Shown here: positions 55,726-64,000 of the stretch, one piece after another | Position numbering within the stretch: position 1 is the first letter of the stretch | How the letters are laid out: each line of letters starts with the position of its first letter | Assembly: GCF_900536025.1 (NCBI RefSeq) | Contig: NZ_UNOZ01000030.1 | Span: forward strand, 372,001-436,000 | Reading direction: 5' to 3' | DNA length: 64,000 nt | Source: Pseudomonas reidholzensis | Lineage (GTDB): Bacteria; Pseudomonadota; Gammaproteobacteria; Pseudomonadales; Pseudomonadaceae | The notes under the pieces: model-generated | The model's input: the letters and a program-made list of their open reading frames with translations, nothing else | Told to the model about the DNA's origin: nothing | Databases searched by the model: none | Position numbers and translations under genes: made by a program

Positions 55726-56694
55726 ATGACTGCATTCACCCGTCGCCACGTGCTGCGCGCCGGCAGCCTGCTCGGTGCCGGTGCCCTGCTGCCCAGCTGG
55801 GCCAGCGCGCAAGCCGCCGACCCACTGCGGGTCTGGCGCTACAAAGGCACCATCGCCTATTTCCTGGAACAGGCCGGGCTGGCCACGCCGCCGTATCCGC
55901 TGGAGTGGGTGGACATCGCCGGCGGCAACCTGGTCCTCGAGGCGCTGACCAGCAACAGCCTGGACTACGCCTTCATGAGCGAGATCCCGCCGATCTTCGC
56001 CAGTATCGCCAACGCACCGCTGGCCTTGATCGCCAGCTACAGCGGCGACAACAACAAGACCGGCATCGTGGTCAAACGCAACAGCGGCATCGCCCAGATC
56101 GGCGACCTGCGTGGCAAGCGCATCAGCTATGTGCGGGCCACCAACACCCATTACCTGCTGCTCAATATCCTGCGCCGCAACGGCATGACGCTGGCCGACG
56201 TGCAGGCCATCCCGCTGCCGGCCCAAGACGGCTTGACGGCGTTCCAGAACGGCCACATCGACGCCCTGGTCACCGGCGGCATCAGTGCCATCCATGCCGA
56301 AGCCAACCTCGATGGCGTGCTGATGCAGAGCGCCGAAGGCTACTACTCGGGCAACTACCTGATTGCCACCACCCATGCAGTGCTGGCCCAACCGGGCAAG
56401 CGCGCGGCGATCGCCGACTTCCTGCTGCGCGAGAAATCCGCCTGGGACTGGATCGAGCAGCACCCCGAGCAATGGGCGGCGCGCAGCGAGCAACTGACCA
56501 AGATCCCCAAGGCGCTGTACCTGCAGCAGTTCGAGCAGCGCAGCCAGCCGGCACGGCTCAAGGCGGTGGACGAAGCCGCCATCGTCGCCCAGCAGGAGGT
56601 CGCCGACGTGTTCCATGAAAGTGGCCTGATCCGCCGCAAGGTCGACGTCCGGCCCTTGTGGGACGCGCAGTTCACCGAGCTGCTCGGCGGCTAG
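55726..56694 (+). CDS. ABC transporter substrate-binding protein, SsuA/NMT1 type
   Basis: The 322-residue protein has an N-terminal twin-arginine-like signal (RRHVLRAGSLLGAGALLPSWASA, arginines at 6-7). The mature part has the binding-protein pattern LVLEALTSNSLDYAFMSEIPPIF, IGDLRGKRISYVRATNTHYLLL, and GHIDALVTGG. It is of the aliphatic-sulfonate/nitrate/taurine-type family and is probably the partner of the permease/ATPase pair at 50669-52264, since no other permease of that family is nearby. It follows the aldolase-like gene by 16 nt. Ligand unknown. Confidence 0.82.
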   Translation: MTAFTRRHVLRAGSLLGAGALLPSWASAQAADPLRVWRYKGTIAYFLEQAGLATPPYPLEWVDIAGGNLVLEALTSNSLDYAFMSEIPPIFASIANAPLALIASYSGDNNKTGIVVKRNSGIAQIGDLRGKRISYVRATNTHYLLLNILRRNGMTLADVQAIPLPAQDGLTAFQNGHIDALVTGGISAIHAEANLDGVLMQSAEGYYSGNYLIATTHAVLAQPGKRAAIADFLLREKSAWDWIEQHPEQWAARSEQLTKIPKALYLQQFEQRSQPARLKAVDEAAIVAQQEVADVFHESGLIRRKVDVRPLWDAQFTELLGG

Positions 56695-56920
56695 CACCAG
56701 CCCCGAAGGCGGGGCGCTGCACCCAACACCCATACGCAACGGCGGAGCTTCAACTTCACCGCAATGATCGGCTATTGCCGAAAAACAGCGCTTCGCACGA
56801 CACGCAGCGCACTTCAACAGCAGGCAAGACCCTCAGGCCAACCCGGGATTGTCTTCGTCAGGCACCGCACTCACTGCCGCGGGCCTGGCTCACTTGAGTG
56901 GACACGAGGGGAAGTATCTG
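56695..56920 (+). promoter_or_regulatory. 226-nt gap before the TonB-dependent receptor
   Basis: A small hairpin GCCCCG-AAGG-CGGGGC (56700-56715) lies 6 nt after the binding-protein stop, without a T-tract. No gene and no strong promoter were recognised in the rest. Confidence 0.3.
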
Positions 56921-59359
56921 ATGACACGCCTATTCAACCCAGCCCGGCTCGCCCTGGCCCCAGCCCTGATCGCCGGCTACCTGATCACGCCACTGGCGGC
57001 CTTCGCCGCTGACGACCAGCTCGGCACGGTGATCGTCACCGGTTCGCGCGGCAGTGAAGCGCGCACGGTGACCAGCAGCCCGGCACCGATCGACGTGATC
57101 GACGGCACGCAGCTGGAGAAGACCGGCGCCAACGACCTGCGCACGGCCCTGCAGAAGACCCTGCCGTCGTTCTCCCAGCGCCCGTCCGGCTCGTCCAACG
57201 ACAGCATCGCCCGCCCCTACAGCCTGCGTGGCCTGAACGGCTCGAACATCCTGGTGCTGGTCAATGGCAAGCGCCGCCACAACAGTGCGGTGATCAACCT
57301 CGATTCGACCTCGGCCTACGGCACCAACCCGGTCGACCTCGACATGCTGCCAATCAGCGCCATCGATCACATCGAGGTGCTGCGCGACGGCGCGTCGGCG
57401 CAGTACGGCTCGGATGCGATTGCCGGGGTGATCAACATCATCCTCAAGCAGCACGACAACGGCGGCTCGTTGAGCACCCAGTACGGCGAATACTACGAAG
57501 GCGACGGCGGCACCCTCCGCCAGACCCTCAATAAAGGCCTGCCGCTGGGCGCCGACGGCGGCTTCCTCAACCTGTCGCTGGACGCCCGCTCGCAGCAGAC
57601 CGCGGTGCGCTCGCGCGAAGCCACGGGCAACCTGTACTTCCCGGGTGACCCGCGCAACGACAGCGCCGACCGCGAGGTGCAGAAAAACGGCCTGCCCAAG
57701 GTCAAGTCGTACAACGCCGCCTACAACGCCGAACTGCCGATCGGCGACGACCTGACCCTGTACTCGTTCTCGACCTTCAGCCAGCGCGACGCGCGCGGCG
57801 GGCAGAACTACCGCCGGCCCAACTCGACCAACATCATCCCCGAGATCTACCCGGACGGCACGGCGCCGTTCTACACCCTTGAAGAGACCGACTACCAGGC
57901 CGCCGCCGGTGCCAAGGGCAGCCTGGCCAGCTGGAACTGGGACCTCAGCTCGACCTTCGGCCGCGACAAGGCCCAGGCCGGTGCCGACGAGACCCTCAAC
58001 GCCTCGCTCGGGCCGACCAGCCCGACCCGCTTCGACACCTACACCAACTACTTCGACCAGTGGACCAACAACCTCGACGTGACCCGCGCCTTCGAGGTCG
58101 GCCTGGCCAAGCCGCTGCAGGTCTCGTGGGGCGCCGAGCACCGCCACGAGCGCTACAAGACCGAGTCGGACGACCCGCTGTCGTACATCAACGGCGGCTA
58201 TATCTACCCGAGCGGCCCGCTGGCTGGCCAACCCGCCGCGGTCGGCGCACAGGGCGCGATCACCCTGACCCCGGAAGACGCCGGCCAGGCCAGCCGCAAC
58301 AGCTACGCCGGCTACGTCGACCTTGGCATCAACCCCACCGAGCAGTTGTTCATCGGCGTGGCCGGGCGCTTCGAAAAGTACGATGACAGTGCCGGCAACA
58401 CCACCAGCGGCAAGCTCACCGCGCGCTACGACTTCACCCCGACCTTTGCCGTGCGCGGCACCCTGAGCAACGGCTTCCGCGCGCCGTCGCTGTCGCAGTC
58501 GGTGTACGCCCAGACCTCCAACCAGTACACCACGGTCAACGGCGTGGCGCAGTTCGTCGAAGCCAAGACCCTGCGCGTCGACTCGCCGCTGGCACAGGCG
58601 CTGGGCGCTGAAGACCTGCAACCGGAGAAGTCGCGCAACATCAGCCTGGGCCTGACCTGGCAGCCGCTGCCACAGATGAGCGTGACCCTCGACGCCTACC
58701 AGATCGAGATTCGCGACCGCATCGCCCTCACCGGCTTTCTCTCCGGCGCGGGGGTCAACGACGCCCTGATCGCCTACGGCTACAAACCTGGCTATCGCCT
58801 GAAGTACTTCACCAACGCCGCCGACACCACCACCCGCGGTGTCGACCTGGTGACCGACTACAAGGTCGACTACGGCCGCTTCGGCCGGGTCAAGTACGGC
58901 GTCGGCTTCAACTACAACAAGACCGTGATCGACGACATCAAGGGCACCCCGGCCGCCCTTACCGCCGCGGGTAACAACCTGCAGCTGTTCGACCGCGTCG
59001 CCCAGGGTTACCTGACCAACGCCAACCCCAAGACCAAGCTGATCCTCAGCGCCGACTGGCAGATCGAACGCTTCAGTATCAATGCCGCCGTCACCCGCTA
59101 CGACAAGGTCGTGGCCAACGACGTCAACCCACAGTACGACGCGACCTACGGCGCCAAGTGGCTGACCGACGTCGAGGTCGGCTATGCCGTGACCGACAAC
59201 CTCGACCTGGCCGTCGGCGCCAACAACCTGTTCAACGTCAAGGCCGACAACAGCGGTTACCCGGCCGGCGACATCAACGGCTTCCCGCTGTTCGGCAGCA
59301 TCTCGCCCTTCAACCCCTACGGCGGCTTCTGGTACGCCCGGGTTGCCTACAACTTCTGA
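56921..59359 (+). CDS. TonB-dependent outer-membrane receptor
   Basis: From ATG 56921 the protein has 812 residues. The signal peptide ends AAFAA at about 30. A TonB box-like stretch LGTVIVTGSR follows, then the plug domain (TSSPAPIDVIDGTQLEKTGANDLRTAL and GLNGSNILVLVNGKRRHNSA) and a 22-strand barrel ending YARVAYNF. It imports bulky or scarce ligands across the outer membrane using TonB energy. The setting with sulfonate-type and peptide-type ABC transporters and a flavin monooxygenase suggests an organosulfur ligand rather than a siderophore. GAGGGGAAG precedes the start. Confidence 0.88.
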   Translation: MTRLFNPARLALAPALIAGYLITPLAAFAADDQLGTVIVTGSRGSEARTVTSSPAPIDVIDGTQLEKTGANDLRTALQKTLPSFSQRPSGSSNDSIARPYSLRGLNGSNILVLVNGKRRHNSAVINLDSTSAYGTNPVDLDMLPISAIDHIEVLRDGASAQYGSDAIAGVINIILKQHDNGGSLSTQYGEYYEGDGGTLRQTLNKGLPLGADGGFLNLSLDARSQQTAVRSREATGNLYFPGDPRNDSADREVQKNGLPKVKSYNAAYNAELPIGDDLTLYSFSTFSQRDARGGQNYRRPNSTNIIPEIYPDGTAPFYTLEETDYQAAAGAKGSLASWNWDLSSTFGRDKAQAGADETLNASLGPTSPTRFDTYTNYFDQWTNNLDVTRAFEVGLAKPLQVSWGAEHRHERYKTESDDPLSYINGGYIYPSGPLAGQPAAVGAQGAITLTPEDAGQASRNSYAGYVDLGINPTEQLFIGVAGRFEKYDDSAGNTTSGKLTARYDFTPTFAVRGTLSNGFRAPSLSQSVYAQTSNQYTTVNGVAQFVEAKTLRVDSPLAQALGAEDLQPEKSRNISLGLTWQPLPQMSVTLDAYQIEIRDRIALTGFLSGAGVNDALIAYGYKPGYRLKYFTNAADTTTRGVDLVTDYKVDYGRFGRVKYGVGFNYNKTVIDDIKGTPAALTAAGNNLQLFDRVAQGYLTNANPKTKLILSADWQIERFSINAAVTRYDKVVANDVNPQYDATYGAKWLTDVEVGYAVTDNLDLAVGANNLFNVKADNSGYPAGDINGFPLFGSISPFNPYGGFWYARVAYNF

Positions 59360-59410
59360 CCTGGACGCCCCCGGCCCTGGATGGCCGGGGGGTTACTTGA
59401 GGAGCAAGAC

Positions 59411-60736
59411 ATGAGCACTTCCCCGCGCAAGATCATCCTCGGCGCCTTCGTGCCCGGCGTACTCACTGGCTCCGCCTGGCGCCTGCCAGAGGCGCCGGCC
59501 GACACCTTCCTGGACTTCGACCACTACCGCTACATCGCCGAGAAGCTCGAAGCCGGGCGTTTTCACGCGCTGTTCTTCAACGACAGCGTCAAGGTCGACC
59601 TCGACCCCGGCCTGGAAAAAGGCCCCAACGGCGTGCGCTGGGACCCCTTGGTGCTGGCCCCGGCGCTGGCCCTGGTGACTCGCCATATCGGCCTGATCGC
59701 CACCGGCAGCACCACCTACAACGAACCCTACAACCTGGCCCGCAAGTACGCCTCGCTGGACCATATCAGCAAGGGCCGCGCGGGCTGGAACCTGGTCACC
59801 TCACTCGGTGGCGGTGAAAACTTCAACCGCGCCGACCACACCGGCCACGACGACCGCCACGCACGCGCTGAAGAGTTCTACGACGTGGTCAGCGGCCTGT
59901 GGGACAGCTGGGGCGACGACGCCTTCGTCCAGGACAAGGCCTCCGGCACCTGGCTCGACCTGGACAAACTGCATGTGCTCGACCATCAGGGCAAGCACTT
60001 CCAGGTCAAGGGCCCGCTGAACGTCGCCCGGCCAATCCAGGGCCATCCGGTGATCGCCCAGGCGGGCGCCTCCGACGCCGGCATTCGTTTGGGTGCGCGG
60101 GTCGGCGAGCTGATCTTCACCGCCCAGCAGACGGTCGAGGAAAGCCTGGCGTTCTACGGCCAGATCAAGTCCGAGGCCGCCAGCTTTGGCCGCAGCGCAG
60201 ATGAGCTGCTGGTATTGCCGGGGATCTCGCCGGTGGTCGGCAAGACCTTTGCCGAGGCGCAGGCCAAGTACGACCGGCTGCAGGAGCTGCTCGACCCGGT
60301 GTCGTTCCTCAGCCGCATCTCGCGGTTCGCCAGCCTGGCCTATGACCTGTCCGAGCTGCCGTTCGATGAAGTGGTGCCGTTGCCGCCGGAGCAGTTCAGC
60401 ACCGACAGCCACCCGAGCCGACAAAAGCTGGTGTACGACTTGATCCGCCGTGAGCGGCCGACCGTGCGCCAGTTGTTCAACAAGCTCACCGCCGGCGGCC
60501 ACCGGGTGTTGATCGGTACGCCCGAGAGCATCGCCGATGACCTCCAGCACTGGTTCGAAGCCGGCGCCGCCGACGGTTTCAACGTGATGTTCTCCGGCTT
60601 GCATTCGGGCATCGATGACTTCGTCGACGGCGTGGTGCCGGAGCTGCAACGCCGGGGGCTGTTCCAACAGGAGTACCCGGGTAGCACCCTGCGGGAAAAC
60701 CTCGGCCTGCCGTACCGGCGCAACCGCCACGGCTGA
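59411..60736 (+). CDS. LLM-class FMN-dependent monooxygenase (NtaA/SnaA/DszA type)
   Basis: The 441-residue protein is a bacterial-luciferase-fold flavin monooxygenase. Features are FLDFDHYRYIAEKLEAGRFHALFFND, TRHIGLIATGSTTYNEPYNLARKYASLDHISKGRAGWNLVTS, and HPVIAQAGASDAGIRLGARVGELIFTAQQ, typical of the NtaA/SnaA/DszA/SoxA branch. Such enzymes use reduced FMN and oxygen, frequently to open C-S or C-N bonds. AGGAG lies upstream of ATG 59411. No flavin reductase gene is seen in the window, so reduced FMN must come from elsewhere. It lies between a TonB receptor and a Dpp-type transporter. Confidence 0.88.
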   Translation: MSTSPRKIILGAFVPGVLTGSAWRLPEAPADTFLDFDHYRYIAEKLEAGRFHALFFNDSVKVDLDPGLEKGPNGVRWDPLVLAPALALVTRHIGLIATGSTTYNEPYNLARKYASLDHISKGRAGWNLVTSLGGGENFNRADHTGHDDRHARAEEFYDVVSGLWDSWGDDAFVQDKASGTWLDLDKLHVLDHQGKHFQVKGPLNVARPIQGHPVIAQAGASDAGIRLGARVGELIFTAQQTVEESLAFYGQIKSEAASFGRSADELLVLPGISPVVGKTFAEAQAKYDRLQELLDPVSFLSRISRFASLAYDLSELPFDEVVPLPPEQFSTDSHPSRQKLVYDLIRRERPTVRQLFNKLTAGGHRVLIGTPESIADDLQHWFEAGAADGFNVMFSGLHSGIDDFVDGVVPELQRRGLFQQEYPGSTLRENLGLPYRRNRHG

Positions 60737-60791
60737 ATGCCTGGCCTGATCGCGCAACACCGCTGCCCTGTCATTCTGCCCGGAGACCTGC

Positions 60792-62393
60792 ATGAAACGC
60801 CGCCCGATCACCTGGACCGCCCCGCTGGCACTGGCCTTGAGCCTGACCGGCTGCGGCGACCCCGCAACGCCTTCCGCCACCAGCACGGCCGCCGCGCGCA
60901 GCCCGGCGCACGGCGGCGTGCTGAAAGTCGCCCTGGACGGCGACCCGCTGTGCATCGACCCGCACCAGGCCGGCAACAACACCGCGCTCAACGTCGGCCG
61001 GCAGCTGACCGATTCGCTCACTGACCAGGACCCAGCGAGCGCCGAGATCGTGCCCTGGCTGGCCGAGCGCTGGGAGGTCAGCGCCGACTCGCGCAGCTTC
61101 ACCTTCCACCTGCGCGACGGCGTGACCTTCAGTGATGGCAGCGCCCTCGACGCCGCGGCGGTAAAGGCCAACTTCGAGGCCATCGTCGCCCTTGGTGCCC
61201 GTGCCAGCCTGGCCGGCACCTACCTGTCAGGGCTGGAAGGGATCGAGGTGCAAGACCCACGCACCCTGACCCTCCGCTTCAAGCAGCCCAATGCGCAGTT
61301 CCTCCAGGCGACCTCGACCATGAGCCTGGGCTTTTTTGCCCAGAGCACTCTGCAACGCTCCAGCGAAGAACGCTGCCAAGGGGCGCTGGTCGGCTCCGGG
61401 CCGTTCGTGCTCGACAAGTTCACCCACAACCAGAGCGTGCGTTTGTCGCACCGCAAGGATTACGCCTGGCCCTCAAGCCTTGCGGAACACAGCGGGCGGG
61501 CCTGGCTCGACGGCATCGAGTTCTTGATCATCCCTGAGTCCGGCGTGCGCCTGGGCAGCCTGTTGTCACGCCAGATCGACGTCAACACCGGGGTTGCGGT
61601 GCAGGACGAGGCGATTCTCGAGGCCCAGCAGATCCCCTTCATTGCCCGTCCCAACCCGGGCATCGTGTTCAACCTGGCGCCCAATGAATCGCGGCCGCGG
61701 CTCAAGGAACTCGCCGTGCGCCAGGCGCTGAACAAGGCGATCAACCGCGACGAGCTGCAAGGGATCATCTCCCGTTACCAGAAGCCGGCCACCTCCGCCC
61801 TGGCCAGCAGCACACCGCTGTACCGCGACTTTTCCGCGCAGCTGCGCCACGACCCGGAGGGCGCCGCAGCCTTGCTCGACGGCGCCGGCTGGCAGCTTGG
61901 CGCCGATGGCATCCGTGCCCGCGCTGGCGAACGGCTGAGTTTTCGCGTCGACTACTGGCAGGCTTCGACACCCGTGCTGGAGCTGATCCAGCAACAGCTG
62001 CGCCAGGTGGGCATCGAGCTGCGCCTGAACAAGACCACCATCAGCCAGGTCAGCGCGCAGCAAACCGAAGGTGACTATGACCTGTGGTTCTTCAACCTGA
62101 CCCGGGCCGACCCGGATGTGCTGCGCACGGTGTTCCTCAATTCAGGGCGCAACGTCAACCGCCGCGACGCCAGCGAAGTCGACCAGGCCCTGCAGGCCTC
62201 GTCGACGCTGCTCGACCCGTCCCAGCGACGCACCCTGGTCGAGCGCGCCAACCAGTTGCTGATCGAGCAAGGCCACCTGCTGCCGCTGTATGAGGCGGCG
62301 ACCGTCACGGCCTTCGGCAAGCAGGTCAATGGCCTGCATTACGAGGCCTCGACCCGCCTGCAGTTCTTCGACACCTGGCTGGAGGCGCAATGA
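60792..62393 (+). CDS. Dpp/Opp-type substrate-binding lipoprotein
   Basis: The 533-residue protein has a lipobox-type signal LSLTGC (Cys21) and an SBP_bac_5 domain: DGDPLCIDPHQAGNNTALNVGRQLTDSL, LAERWEVSADSRSFTFHLRDGVTFSDG, VRQALNKAINRDELQ. It feeds the two permeases encoded just downstream (4-nt overlap). Family members bind peptides, nickel, opines and glutathione. In a sulfur-type locus, glutathione or another sulfur compound is possible. The ATPases would lie beyond the right window edge. Confidence 0.86.
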   Translation: MKRRPITWTAPLALALSLTGCGDPATPSATSTAAARSPAHGGVLKVALDGDPLCIDPHQAGNNTALNVGRQLTDSLTDQDPASAEIVPWLAERWEVSADSRSFTFHLRDGVTFSDGSALDAAAVKANFEAIVALGARASLAGTYLSGLEGIEVQDPRTLTLRFKQPNAQFLQATSTMSLGFFAQSTLQRSSEERCQGALVGSGPFVLDKFTHNQSVRLSHRKDYAWPSSLAEHSGRAWLDGIEFLIIPESGVRLGSLLSRQIDVNTGVAVQDEAILEAQQIPFIARPNPGIVFNLAPNESRPRLKELAVRQALNKAINRDELQGIISRYQKPATSALASSTPLYRDFSAQLRHDPEGAAALLDGAGWQLGADGIRARAGERLSFRVDYWQASTPVLELIQQQLRQVGIELRLNKTTISQVSAQQTEGDYDLWFFNLTRADPDVLRTVFLNSGRNVNRRDASEVDQALQASSTLLDPSQRRTLVERANQLLIEQGHLLPLYEAATVTAFGKQVNGLHYEASTRLQFFDTWLEAQ

Positions 62394-63358
62394 GTTCGAC
62401 TGTCGATTACCCAAGACTGCGGCCGCTGCTGACCCGCCTGGGGCAGGCGCTGTTCGTGCTGTGGGCGGCGTTTACCCTGTCGTTCCTGATTCTCTATGCC
62501 CTGCCCAGCGACCCGGTGACCATCATGCTCAGCCAGAGCGGCGAGATCAGCGCCGCCGATCAGGCTCAGGTCGAGGCCTTGCGGGCGCGTTATCACCTCG
62601 ACCAACCCCTGCCGGTGCAGTACGCCATTGCCTTGTGGCAGGCCGTGCAACTGGACCTGGGCCAGTCGATCCAGAGCGGCCAGGCGGTGACTCAATCGCT
62701 GCTGCAATCGTTGCCCGGCACCGCGGCGCTGGCGGGTGCGGCGCTGTTGCTGGCGATTCCCGTCGGCGTCGGTGTGGCGTTGCTGGCAAGCCTGGTGCGT
62801 AACCCGCGCGGGCAAGAGGCACTGCTCGCCTTGCCGTCACTGGCAGTATCCTTGCCGACTTTCTGGGTCGGCTTGCTGTTGCTGCAGGCGTTGTCGTTTC
62901 GCCTGCACGTGTTCCCTGCCATGGGCAATCAGGGCCTGGCATCGCTGGTGCTGCCGGCCTTGACCCTGGCCATCCCCACGGCGGCGGTGATTGCCCAGGT
63001 GCTCTCGCGGTCGATCGCCAACGTGCTGCGCCAACCCTTCGTCAGCGCCCTGCGCAGCAAGGGTGTCGGCCCTGTGCGTTTACTCTTCGGGCATGTCCTG
63101 CACAACGCGGCGATCCCCTTGCTGACCCTGGCCGGCGGCATCATCGGCAACCTGCTGGCCGGCGCGGTGGTCACTGAAACGGTGTTCTCCCGCGATGGCA
63201 TCGGCCGGCTCGCCCAAGGCGCCGTGGCCAGCCAGGACATCCCTGTCGTGCAGGGCGTGGTGCTGCTGGCGGCGCTGATCTACATCCTGATCAACCTGCT
63301 GGTTGATCTGCTCTATCCCCTGCTGGACCCGCGCATCGACCTGAGGAAGACGCCATGA
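62390..63358 (+). CDS. Dpp/Opp-type ABC permease 1
   Basis: The 322-residue protein has six membrane helices. Typical parts are LFVLWAAFTLSFLILYALPSDPV at the start and the permease loop ANVLRQPFVSALRSKGVGPVRLLFGHVLHNAAIPLLTL. It is the DppB partner of the following DppC-type permease. It overlaps its neighbours on both sides by 4 nt, showing a single co-translated unit. Confidence 0.9.
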   Translation: MSSTVDYPRLRPLLTRLGQALFVLWAAFTLSFLILYALPSDPVTIMLSQSGEISAADQAQVEALRARYHLDQPLPVQYAIALWQAVQLDLGQSIQSGQAVTQSLLQSLPGTAALAGAALLLAIPVGVGVALLASLVRNPRGQEALLALPSLAVSLPTFWVGLLLLQALSFRLHVFPAMGNQGLASLVLPALTLAIPTAAVIAQVLSRSIANVLRQPFVSALRSKGVGPVRLLFGHVLHNAAIPLLTLAGGIIGNLLAGAVVTETVFSRDGIGRLAQGAVASQDIPVVQGVVLLAALIYILINLLVDLLYPLLDPRIDLRKTP

Positions 63359-64000
63359 GCGAACTCACCCTGAGCGCACCTGCGCCCCTGCCCGTGCGCA
63401 CCCGGCGGTGGCGCCCGGTGCTGTGGCTGAGCCTGCTGGTGCTGGCGACCGTGCTGGGCTGGGCACTGGCACCGGGGCTGTTCAGCAGCATCGACCCGCT
63501 GCACGCCATGCCCGCGCATGCCCTGCAACCGCCATCGGCCGCGCACTGGTTCGGCACCGACCACCTTGGCCGCGACCTCTACAGCCGCACGGTGCACGGC
63601 GCCAGCCTGTCGCTGCGGGCGACCACCCTCGCCGTGCTGATTGCGCTGCTGGTCGGCGGCGCGATCGGCCTGGTGTGCGGCTACTTCTCCGGCCGGGTCG
63701 ACAGCCTGCTGATGCGCCTGGTCGAAGTGTTGATGGCAATCCCTTCGCTGCTGCTGGCGATGGCAGTGATCACCGTGCTCGGTTTTGGCACCCTCAACAT
63801 CGCTTTGGCGGTCGGCCTGTCGTCGGTCGCGACCTTTATCCGCCTGACCCGTGGCGAAGTGCTGCGCTGGCGGGCCAGCACCTTTGTCGAAGCGGCATTG
63901 TCCTGTGGCGTCGGCCACTGGGCGATCATTGCCCGGCACATCCTGCCGCATGCTGCCGGCCCGGTGCTGGCTTTGGCGGCACTGGAATTCGGCGGTGCGG
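63355..64000 (+). CDS. Dpp/Opp-type ABC permease 2, cut by the right edge
   Basis: 215 codons are visible, with a DppC-type opening helix (VLWLSLLVLATVLGWALAP), HWFGTDHLGRDLYSRTVHGASLSL, and the start of the permease loop FIRLTRGEVLRWRASTFVEAALSCGVGHWAIIARHILPHA. The ATG overlaps the DppB stop by 4 nt. The C-terminus lies outside the window. Confidence 0.9.
   Translation, partial: MSELTLSAPAPLPVRTRRWRPVLWLSLLVLATVLGWALAPGLFSSIDPLHAMPAHALQPPSAAHWFGTDHLGRDLYSRTVHGASLSLRATTLAVLIALLVGGAIGLVCGYFSGRVDSLLMRLVEVLMAIPSLLLAMAVITVLGFGTLNIALAVGLSSVATFIRLTRGEVLRWRASTFVEAALSCGVGHWAIIARHILPHAAGPVLALAALEFGGA

Noticed and set aside
56930..58621. 563-codon minus-strand frame antisense to the TonB receptor
   Set aside because: Low-complexity Val/Gly/Arg protein; the receptor frame is clear.

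Overview
The window looks like a chromosomal segment of a fluorescens/putida-lineage Pseudomonas. The support is high GC, Pseudomonas-type REP elements, a CpxR/CpxA-like pair, a full type VI secretion system (T6SS) and several sulfur/organosulfur uptake genes. It has no RNA genes, no insertion sequences, no CRISPR array and no integrase. Both ends cut genes: an MFS transporter on the left and a dppC-type permease on the right.

Left part (1-8263): metabolic transport and small regulators. Two RraA/aldolase-family proteins flank an MFS organic-acid-type transporter and a LysR regulator (1423-5335), probably one catabolic unit. An MDR-type oxidoreductase is divergent from its own LysR regulator (5368-7396). 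A pentapeptide-repeat protein follows.

Envelope and copper part (8264-18831): a CpxA/CpxR-like two-component system is transcribed away from a stand-alone BamA paralogue, with an exact GTAAA-N5-GTAAA CpxR-type box between them. Next come a large McoA-like multicopper oxidase preceded by a sigma-54-type promoter, a SCO/cytochrome c fusion, and a haloperoxidase-type alpha/beta hydrolase.

T6SS (18879-46951, all minus strand, transcribed right to left): tssB, tssC, tssK, tssL, a TssM-like/OmpA fusion, hcp, tssH(clpV), vgrG, an effector-immunity island, PAAR, an unknown membrane protein, tssM, tssA, tssF, tssG, tssJ, tssE and an ImpA_N/OmpA fusion. All 13 core functions are present. The island holds a Tle1-type (DUF2235) lipase, one DUF3304 immunity-like gene before it and four after it. 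The four sit on a strict 575-bp period and share conserved flanks around a variable central patch. The VgrG C-terminus looks like a fusion to the second half of a DUF4123 effector-adaptor.

Signalling pair (47215-50456): a GGDEF-EAL protein overlaps a PhnD-like periplasmic binding protein. Upstream are three CTGTCAT-like heptamers at 11-bp spacing, resembling a PhoB box. This suggests phosphate-linked c-di-GMP control.

Sulfur-type region (50669-64000, plus strand): an SsuC/SsuB-like ABC transporter, a flavoprotein plus ferredoxin pair, a 98-nt inverted REP pair, a class II aldolase-like protein, an SsuA/NMT1-like binding protein, a TonB-dependent receptor, an NtaA/DszA-type flavin monooxygenase and a Dpp-type peptide/opine ABC transporter. 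Together they look like capture, uptake and oxidative breakdown of an organosulfur (or related) compound. The substrate cannot be read from the sequence.
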